Origin: Fimbriiglobus sp.
GTDB lineage: Bacteria > Planctomycetota > Planctomycetia > Gemmatales > Gemmataceae
Assembly (NCBI GenBank): GCA_025352585.1
Contig: JANXTD010000695.1
Coordinates: 1-13,521 of the forward strand
Length of the DNA: 13,521 bases
Direction: 5' to 3'
Shown: in pieces, positions 1 through 6,160 of the stretch
Layout of the letters: every line of letters begins with the position of its first letter
Position numbering within the stretch: position 1 is the stretch's first letter
The notes under the pieces: generated by a model
Database searches by the model: none
Told to the model about the DNA's origin: nothing
The model's input: the letters and a program-made list of their open reading frames with translations, nothing else
Program-made: the position numbers and the translations under genes

Positions 1-1
1 G

Positions 2-49
2 GCCGACGCCGGGGATGGTGCGGAGCAACCGCCGTGATGACCGCACAGG
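2..49 (-). pseudogene. Possible scrap of an IS110-family transposase at the window edge
   Basis: Read on the minus strand, these 16 codons end in RRLLRTIPGVG and run off the left edge. A leucine-rich stretch followed by IPGVG is the hallmark of the C-terminal Transposase_20 domain of IS110-family transposases. A TAG at 50-52 lies directly upstream in the same frame, so at most a broken copy is present. The match is short, and IPGVG also occurs in other helix-hairpin-helix proteins, so this is only a hint. From 50 to 162 I see no gene, hairpin or repeat on either strand. Confidence 0.22.
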
Positions 50-162
50 CTACGATGCCTTTGTCGCCCTACTTACCCCGACTACGGTCGCCTCCCCGCA
101 CAGTCGGCTGACGTTTCGGCAAGGGTTTCCACCCGGCCCAGTGTGGGCGAGTCCGGGCCGCG

Positions 163-835
163 TTAACTAACCCAGACCCCGCCTCGGTTGTCGTCGCCGA
201 ACGGGGCCGGGTCGGTCACCGACGCGGGGGCGCGGCCGGGGGTAACCGACACCGTCTTGCTGCCCACCGCTCCGACGACCGTCGGGCGGCCGTCAGGTCC
301 GACGCCGGTGCCGACTCGGACGCCGTCCCGGCCGCTCGGGTCGGACGGGAAGCCGTTGGCGACCTGGGTCGGCGTCCCCGCAGCGGAGACCGCGAAGGCG
401 AGGACGCGCGGGCCGCCGCCCGGCCCCGCCCCGGTCAGGATGTCCCGCGAGCCGTCGCCGGCCGGGTCGCCGACGGCCACGGAGACGCCGCCGGCGGTCG
501 AGCAGCGGCCGGCCGGCCGCCCCGTCGAAGGCGCGGACCCGCGGCCCGCCGCCGGCGTCCGCGCCGACGGCCCGGAGCCGGACGCCGCCCGGCGTCGGAG
601 GCGTCACAACGACCGGGGGGATTGCCGGTGGGGTCGCCGGAGGTGTGACCGGCGGCACGACGGGTGGGGTGACCGGCGGCACGACGACCGGTGCGACGAC
701 GGTCAGGGTGCAGGCGACGAACGTCATGGCGTAGTTCGCGCCCGCCAGCGTCCCCTGGGTGATCGGGTAGTCGCCCGGCGGGCTGGCCGGGGTCGCCGGG
801 GTCGCCAGGCCGCCCGCCAGCGACGCCGCGGTGTC
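163..835 (-). pseudogene. Surface protein segment 4: MBG end, proline-rich linker, FG-GAP-like C terminus
   Basis: After the shift at about 836 the frame gives the end of the MBG domain ('GDYPITQGTLAGANYAMTF') and a proline-threonine-valine linker. An FG-GAP/VCBS-like module follows with 'GADAGGGPRVRAFDGAAG'. The frame is lost again between about 500 and 530. It resumes one frame away at 'AGGVSVAVGDPAGDGSRD' and then 'GAGPGGGPRVLAF', a second copy of the same propeller blade. The C terminus reads 'DDNRGGVWVS' and ends at TAA 163-165. A short aromatic/glycine C-terminal tail after FG-GAP blades is typical of these proteins. A GGCC unit is present three times in a row at 507-518, inside the second lesion, and a one-unit change would produce the observed shift. 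Confidence 0.7.
590..688 (-). repeat. Proline-rich linker of (V/A)(T/V/I)PP units
   Basis: About 33 codons encode a low-complexity linker made of PPVTPPVVPPVTPPATPP-like units and ending in TPPTP. It separates the MBG domain from the FG-GAP-like C-terminal module of the broken surface protein. Extended proline-rich linkers of this kind usually act as rigid spacers between extracellular domains. On the DNA level the tract appears as repeated 'ggcggcacgacgg' and 'ggtggggtgacc' blocks on the plus strand. Confidence 0.7.
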
Positions 836-2196
836 CCGTTGACGAAGCCGACCGCGCGGAACGTCAGGGCCGGGAACGCCCCGCCGGCCGTCGCCATAAC
901 ACTATCGGCGGTCACGCGAAGGGGGGCCGGGGCGACGCGGAGCGTCTGGCGGACGGGCGGGGCCGGCGCGAAGGTCGCCGTGCCGTCTTGCCGCGCCTCG
1001 ACGACGATGTCGCCCGCCCCGTTGACCGCGAGGGTCGTGCCGCTGACGGTGCCGCGCCCGGAAATGACCGTGAACGCCACCGGGTTGCCCGAGGCTCCGC
1101 CCGTCGCGCTCAGGGCGACCGGCGTCTCCCCGTACGTCACCGGGGCGAGCGGCGCGAAAGTGATCGACTGACTTAGCAGCACGGCCAGGGTCACGTCCCG
1201 CTGATCGACCGTGCTGCCCGCGAACGCGCCGCGGAAGACGATGCCGACGGCCGAGGTGACGATAAACGAGAACGTCCCGGCGGTCGGCGGCGTGCCGCTG
1301 AGTACGCCGGTACTCGGGTCGAGACTGGCCCAGGACGGCAGGCCGGTCGCGGAGTAGGTGATGCCCGTCGCTGTCGGGGGCTTGAACGAGACGCTGTAGG
1401 CCACGCCGGGGCTGCCGGCCGGGAGCGGGTCGAGGCGCAGCGACGGGTACGCCCGGAGCAGGCTACTGAACTTGCCCACGAGGTGCAGGTCGCCGGCCGG
1501 GTCGAGGGCCAGGCCGTTCTGGGGGTCGAGGATCGCGTCCCGCGCCGGGCCGGGGATGGCGCTCGAGAACGGGCCGCCCCCGGCGACCGTGTCGAGGATG
1601 CCGGTCGCGGCGTAGACCTCCCGGACGCGGAAGTTGTCGAGGATGAACAGGTTGCCGTCGCGGTCGAGGGCCAGGCCGGCGGGCGCGACGAACTGGGCCG
1701 CGGTCGCCGGGCCGCCGTTGCCGGCGAACCCGTACCTGCCGCTGCCCGCGACCGTCGTGACGAGTCCGGTGGCGGCGTCGACGCGGCGGACGCGGAGGTT
1801 GCCGGCGTCGGACAGGAAGAGGTTGCCGGCGGCATCGACCGCCACGCCGTTGACGCCCTTGAGCCGCGCCGCGGTGGCGAGTCCGCCGTCGCCGGAGAAG
1901 CCGGCCGCGCCCGTCCCCGCGACGGTGGTGACGACCCCGGTCACGGCGTCCACCCGGCGGACGACGTTGTTGCCGGCGTCGGCCAGGTACGCGTTGCCGG
2001 CGGCGTCGAACACCTCGGCCGCCGGCCGACTGAACGCGGCCTGGCCGACGGGGCCGCCCGCGCCGCCGAAGCGCTCGCCGCCGGTCCCGGCCACGGTGCG
2101 CAGGAGGCCCGTCCGGCCGTCCACCACGACGATTCGGTTCGACGCCGCGTCGGTGATCGTGAGGTTGCCGGCGGCGTCCACCGCCACGCCGGTCGG
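836..2196 (-). pseudogene. Surface protein segment 3: NHL repeats 6-10, Ig and MBG-like domains
   Basis: This segment is in the same frame as segment 2, directly after the TAG. Five more NHL repeats run to about 1440, the last two degenerating ('GLALDRDGNLFILDNF', 'NGLALDPAGDLHLVG'). A putative-Ig domain follows with 'LPSWASLDPSTGVLSGTPPTAG'. Then come an MBG-like module beginning 'SQSITFAPLAPVTYGETP' and a second MBG domain, 'PLRVTADSVMATAGGAFPALTF'. In that MBG domain the expected 'GFVNGDTAAS' is lost: the DNA reads GGG ACA where GGG GAC ACC is needed. One G is missing from the run, C835-837 on the plus strand. A GTG at 2187 could in principle restart translation, but no convincing Shine-Dalgarno site precedes it. 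Confidence 0.75.
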
Positions 2197-3087
2197 CTAG
2201 CCGAGGATCGCCGCGGTCGCCGGGCCGCCCTCGCCGACGAAGTCGCCGGTCGCCCCCGACCCCGCGACGGTGGTGATGACCCCCGTGGCGGCGTCCACGC
2301 GGCGGACGCGGCGGTTGCCGTCGGCGATGAAGACGTTACCCGCCCGATCGACGGCGATCCCGGCGGCCCCGCCGAGTTGCGCCGCCGTAGCCGGACCGCC
2401 GTCGCCGGAGAAGCCGGCCGTGCCGGTGCCGGCGACGGTCGTGATGACCCCGGTCACGGCGTCCACCCGGCGGACGCGGGCAGCGTCGTCGAAGTACAGG
2501 TTGCCGGCCGCGTCCACCGCCAGTCGGGCCGGGGAACCGATCTTCGCCGCGGTGGCGGGGCCGCCGTCGCCGGAGAAGCCGGCCGTGCCGGTGCCGGCGA
2601 CGGTGGAGATGACCCCGGTCACGGCGTCCACCCGGCGGACGCGGTTGTTGAAGGTGTCCCCGATGAAGACGTTCCCGGCGGCGTCGGCCGCGACGCCTCC
2701 GCCGAAGTGGAAGCCCCGCGCGGCGTTGACCGCCGGGCCGCCGTCGCCGGAGAAGCCGTCGGCGCGGCTGCCCCCCGCGATCGTGGTGATGACGCCCGTG
2801 ACCGCGTTGACCTTGCGGACGCTGCTGTGCTCCGCGTTCGACAGGCTCTCGAGGCCGAACTGCTCGAAGTAGAGGTTGCCGGCCGCGTCCACGGCGACGG
2901 TCTTGGGGTTGACCTGTGACGAGGTCGCCGGCACGCCGTCCGGCCCGAGGTTGGTCACGCGCCCACTGCCCGCGACGACCGTGATGAGGCCGGTGGCGGC
3001 GTCGATGCGGCGGACCCGCGAGTGGGACTCGTCCGTCACGTAGGCGTTGCCGGCGGCGTCGAGGGTGACGCTTCCCGGCTCGAAGCC
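1440..3087 (-). repeat. Tandem NHL-repeat coding DNA, ten copies of about 165-171 bp
   Basis: Ten successive NHL repeats are encoded here. The core of each is 'VAVDAAGN..., RVRRVDA.TGVITTVAG.G..GFSGDGGPATAA'. Neighbouring units are close at DNA level. The stretch starting at 2401 recurs from 2566, an offset of 165 bases, with only two differences that I can see over about 75 bases. A third, more diverged copy starts at 1888. NHL repeats fold as beta-propeller blades used for binding, so ten would make one large or two smaller propellers. The similarity makes the tract prone to unequal recombination and to collapse during short-read assembly. Confidence 0.8.
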
Positions 3088-4384
3088 GACCGACAGGGCC
3101 GGCACGCCGCTGCCGATGTCCGGCGTGCCGTCGTTGGTGAACGCGACCGCCAGCTTTGCGACGACCGGCAGCACCCCGACGACGTAGACCCTCCGGCCGA
3201 CGGCCCCGACCGCGTCGGTCGCCGCGACGGTGAAGGGCGAGACCGCGGAGGCGGTTGGCACGCCGGAGAGTCGCCCGGCCGCGCTCAGCGTGAGTCCCGC
3301 CGGCAGGGTGCCGTCGGTGACCGCGAACGTGGCCGGCCCCGTCCCACCGGTGGCGACGAGGCTGGCGGCGTAGGCGACGCCGACCGTCGGCACCGGCGTG
3401 GCGTTCGGGCCGACCGCCACACCGGGCGCGGCCGCGCCGGTGACGACGAGGTCGTACGGGATCGACGCGGAGAACCCCTGCGGGTCGGTCGCCAGGAGGC
3501 TGCCGAGGAACTCCCCCGCGGCGGTGGGCGTGCCGGCGACGGCGACCGCGTCCGGCGTGGGGCCGACGCCGTCGCCGGGCACCAGCGCCAGGCCCGGCGG
3601 CAGGCCGCCGCTGACGAGCCGGAACGAGACCGGCCCGCCGCCGCCGCCGGCCGCCCGCACGACCAACCCGCCGACGCCGCCCGGCCCCGAGAACGGCACC
3701 CCGGCTTGCGCCACGACCGTGCCGGTGGCGGGGCCGGCCGTCAACTCGAGCGCCCCCGCCGCGAGGACCGTGACGGTGTAGTTGAACGACGCCGTGACGC
3801 CCTGCTGGTCCTGGACGGTCAGCAACGCCTCGCCCCCGAAGTTCTTCGGCGTGCCGGAGACCGTGGCGGTCCCCGCGGCCGAGTCGGTCGTCACGGTCAG
3901 CCCGGTGGACGACGTGAAGTTGCTGAAGTCGAAGTAGGTGACGCTCGCGATCGGGGTGGCGCTGCTGAAGGTCAGCCGGGTCGTCTGGGCGACGCCGTTG
4001 TGGAAGTAGAGCGGCCTGGCCGGGTCGGCGGCGGCCCGGATCGGGTTCGGGGCGTAGTGGACGGTGTAACTCCGGCTGCCGCTCGCCGCGCCGAAGGCGG
4101 TGTCGGGGGCGCTGGCGGTGACCGTGAACGTCAGCGTCCCGGCCGCGGCCGGCTGGCCGATCAGCGTGCTGCCCGGGAGGGTCAAGCCGTCGAGGGTGGC
4201 CACCGCCGCGGTGCCGTCGGACGGCGTGAACAGCGGCGACGTGACCTGGAAGGTGTAGGTGCCGGCCGCGGCGAACGGCCCCGGCGCGGTGAACGCCGGC
4301 ACGACGTAGCCGAAGTCGCCGACGAAGCCGTCGGGCAGCGTCGCCGGCCCGACGGCGACCGGCCCCGGCGCGGCTGCCGGCGTC
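2197..4384 (-). pseudogene. Surface protein segment 2: putative-Ig domains and NHL repeats 1-5
   Basis: About 728 sense codons follow the first frameshift. The N-terminal half is beta-rich, with at least three cadherin/putative-Ig (He_PIG-like) modules. These are recognisable by 'LPPGLAL...VAVAGTPTAAGEF' and 'LPAGLTLSAAGRLSGVPTA', the usual 'sense of balance plus GTP' signature of such domains. From about 3087 downward come five NHL repeats of the form 'VAVDAAGNLYFDD..RVRRVDAVTGVITTVAGTGTAGFSGDGGPATAA', each about 55-57 residues. The segment ends at TAG 2197-2199, inside the junction of NHL repeats 5 and 6. The same frame continues without interruption below the stop as 'PTGVAVDAAGN', so this is a nonsense codon within a repeat domain and not a natural C terminus. 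Confidence 0.75.
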
Positions 4385-5458
4385 GGTGCCGGCCAACACC
4401 AGCTTGCCGTCGGACTCCACCGCGACGGCACCGAAGCCGGTCGCGCCGACGAACAGGGTCGTGCCCGAGGTGCCGAAGGTCGAATCGACGGCCGCGGTCG
4501 GGGTCAGCCGCGTCACGGCGTAGGTCGCGGTGCCGGTGACCGTCGCCGGGCCGCCCACGACGAGGTCGCCGTCCGGCTGGACGGCGACGGCGTTCGCGGC
4601 GGCCGTCGCCCCGACCGGGGCGGTGACCTCGCCGCCGGTGCCGAACGCGGCGTCGAGGACCCCGGCGGCCGTCAGCCGGACCGCGGCGAAGACGCTGACC
4701 CCGCCGACCGTGTCGGAGCCGACGACGATGACGCGGCCGTCGGGCAGGGCGGCGAGCGCGGCCGGGCCGAACGTCGCGGCGAGCGGGTTGTTGGCCACGC
4801 CGAGCGTGCCGAAGGTGGCGTCGAGCGCGCCCGCCGCAGTGACGCGGGCCGCGATGAGTCGCGTGGCGGTCGCGGCGCGGCTGCCGACGACGACGATCGA
4901 CCCGTCGGGCAACACCGCGGTCAGCACGTCGGCGTCGCGGCCGGCGGCGAACCTCTGGCCGGGCGGCAGGGCGAGCGGCACGTCGAGGTCGCCGGCGGTG
5001 CCGAACGCCGCGTCCGGTGCCCCCGCGGCCGTGACGTGGGACAGGGCGAGGTATTCGGTCGAGCCTGCCCCCGCCGCGAGGGCCGCCGCGACGACGCTGC
5101 CGTCGGCCCGGACGGCCGCGCCGAAACCCGAGTAGGCGACCGTGCCGCGGCGGGCGTAGTCGTGCCCCGATAGGCCGAACAAAAGATCGATCGCGCCGGC
5201 GGCGGTGAGCCGGGCGATGTCGAACGCCGAGGTCGAGTTGTCACCGGTGACCAGGTCGGCGAGGACGACCTGGCCGCCCGGCTGGAAGCCCGCGGCCGTG
5301 GCGACCCCGAACGCCTTGAAGGTCGGCGACGCCGAGTACGAGTCGTGGGGGACCGCGGCGAACCCGCCCCCGCCGAACGTCGGATCGAGGGTCCCGGCGG
5401 CGGGCACGGCGCGGTCCTCAAGGTGCTCCGCGGCGAGCGGGCGGTTCGGACGGGGCAT
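4385..5458 (-). pseudogene. Surface protein segment 1: signal region and delta-60 repeat domain
   Basis: About 358 codons from the ATG at 5458. The first 20 residues carry the LEDRAVPA signature found at the N terminus of many planctomycete extracellular proteins. About six to seven copies of a roughly 50-60 residue unit follow, with the pattern 'A.Q.DGK.VV.G' then 'R(L/V)TAAGALDATFGT'. This is the delta-60 (DUF5122, beta-propeller-like) repeat; clear copies include AARVTAAGALDATFGT and AVRLTAAGVLDAAFGT. The frame stays good to about 'ESDGKLVLAGTDAG', after which it becomes arginine-rich nonsense. The homologous reading resumes one frame away at 'APGPVAVGPATLPDGF'. The shift therefore falls within about 4355-4395 and amounts to one extra base, or two missing. 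Translation from this start would yield a truncated propeller. Confidence 0.75.
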
Positions 5459-5873
5459 GGCTTCGACTCCGAGGCTTCGGAACTCCGACGGAGAAGATGT
5501 CGGGGCCGGGTCACGACCACTCAGGGCGAAGCCTTGAGATTTCCGAACTCGGGCCTGCGCCCCCTCGTCAACTGCCACAGTGTGACGTCGAGCCGCCTGC
5601 ACTCGCGGAGTCCCCGGCAGATGTCCGTAGCTTCAGCCACGGCCCCGGCTGCACCGGCCACCTGTGGCCCCCACGAACGGTAAGGACGGGAAGGCGGCGG
5701 CGGTTCTGACCGACAGTAGCCACGCCAACGGAAGCGAACTGCTGACAGTGACGCCGTCGCTTGAACCAGGGTGTCGCGCCCCCTTCCAGCCACTCGATGT
5801 CCGCTTGGGGTGGAGTTTCCCTTCCGGGGGTTCTGGTGCCCGAGCTGGGCACGGCGGACGCCCCTTGGCCAGG
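5459..5873. other. Intergenic stretch without a recognisable gene
   Basis: This is the upstream region of the broken surface protein gene. Several open frames cross it on both strands, but none has domain-like composition, a good ribosome site or similarity I can name. The DNA is less strictly GC3-biased than the flanking genes, as expected for non-coding or decayed sequence. The promoter of the surface protein should lie here, but I cannot point to -35/-10 elements with confidence. No tRNA, terminator or riboswitch fold was evident. Confidence 0.4.
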
Positions 5874-6067
5874 ATGGGCAAGTTGCTCCGCGCGATCGCG
5901 GCTTAACGGTTGAGGGGTCCGGTGACGGTGGTGCTGGACAACGCGCGGTACCAGCGGAACCAGGAGGCCCAGGCGTTGGCCGCAGGGTTGGGCCTCCGGC
6001 TGCCGTTCCTGCCAGCGACTCGCCGAACCTGAACGTGATCGAGCGGCTGTGGGCCGAACCGCCCTGA
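5874..6067 (+). pseudogene. IS630-family transposase remnant (DDE domain, C-terminal part)
   Basis: The plus strand reads MGKLLRAIAA, a TAA stop at 5904-5906, then in the same frame RLRGPVTVVLDNARYQRN and 'LGLRLPFLPA'. One base later, in the next frame, it reads SPNLNVIERLW. 'VVLDNARYQ' is the second-aspartate motif and 'SPNLNVIERLW' the final-glutamate motif of IS630/DDE_3 transposases. One missing base between 6017 and 6018 (GCG-ACTCG, where GCG TAC TCG would give the usual 'AYSPNLN') explains the second break. The first catalytic aspartate, the N-terminal HTH and recognisable inverted repeats are absent. It is a decayed fragment, the only plus-strand gene trace in the window, and differs from the two IS630 copies at the right end. 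Confidence 0.75.
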
Positions 6068-6137
6068 AGTTCGACACCATTTTCCACGGGGAAGTCCAAA
6101 ACTGCTCGCGCGATCGGACGCCGGGGTCGGCCAGGTC

Positions 6138-6160
6138 GTGGTGCCAACCGCCGGCACAAC
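6138..6160 (-). terminator. Hairpin directly after the operon's last stop codon
   Basis: GTTGTGCC and GGCACCAC (minus strand) can pair as an eight-base stem with one mismatch around a seven-base loop. The hairpin abuts the TGA of the molybdenum subunit gene. No run of T follows, so it would be an atypical terminator or only an RNA-stabilising hairpin. In DNA this rich in GC, chance stems are common. Confidence 0.25.

Larger units (their letters stand above)
163..5458 (-). pseudogene. Giant secreted multi-repeat surface protein, broken by three frameshifts and one stop
   Basis: Five consecutive minus-strand reading-frame segments join into one protein of about 1,765 residues. The order is: N-terminal planctomycete signal region (MPRPNRPLAAEHLEDRAVPA), delta-60 type repeats, several putative-Ig domains, ten NHL repeats, another Ig domain, MBG-type domains, a proline-threonine linker and FG-GAP/VCBS-like repeats. 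Such proteins are secreted or cell-surface proteins in planctomycetes; no enzyme domain is visible and the ligand is unknown. The start ATG at 5458 has a GGAG about nine bases upstream and directly precedes the signature. The frame is lost near 4385, stopped by TAG at 2197-2199, shifted at about 836 and shifted again near 512. Domain homology continues across every break, which argues for one ancestral gene. The lesions are either real decay or sequencing errors; indels in GC runs fit the latter, the TAG substitution less so. Segments are described separately. Confidence 0.85.

Noticed and set aside
2197..2199. Programmed stop read-through or recoded TAG
   Set aside because: No downstream structure or conserved context is evident, and three other frame lesions in the same gene make simple damage or error more likely.
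1483..2919. Long plus-strand open frame (478 codons) opposite the NHL repeats
   Set aside because: It is the antisense of a GC-rich repeat gene, with a composition of R, G, D, A and V and periodicity copied from the NHL units. No ribosome site or domain is visible.
1440..3087. CRISPR array or non-coding satellite suggested by periodic DNA repeats
   Set aside because: The period is about 165 bases and divisible by three, the units translate as NHL repeats, and there are no unique spacers.
2336..4384. Continuation of the first surface-protein frame below the break
   Set aside because: After 'GTDAG' it becomes almost pure arginine, glycine and histidine, while the neighbouring frame carries Ig and NHL homology. 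It is out-of-frame reading.
3022..4539. Plus-strand open frame of 505 codons
   Set aside because: Antisense shadow of the Ig/NHL segment; arginine- and glycine-rich without any recognisable fold.
5521..6159. Minus-strand open frames in the intergenic stretch
   Set aside because: They run antisense to the IS630 remnant, lack ribosome sites and show no family resemblance.
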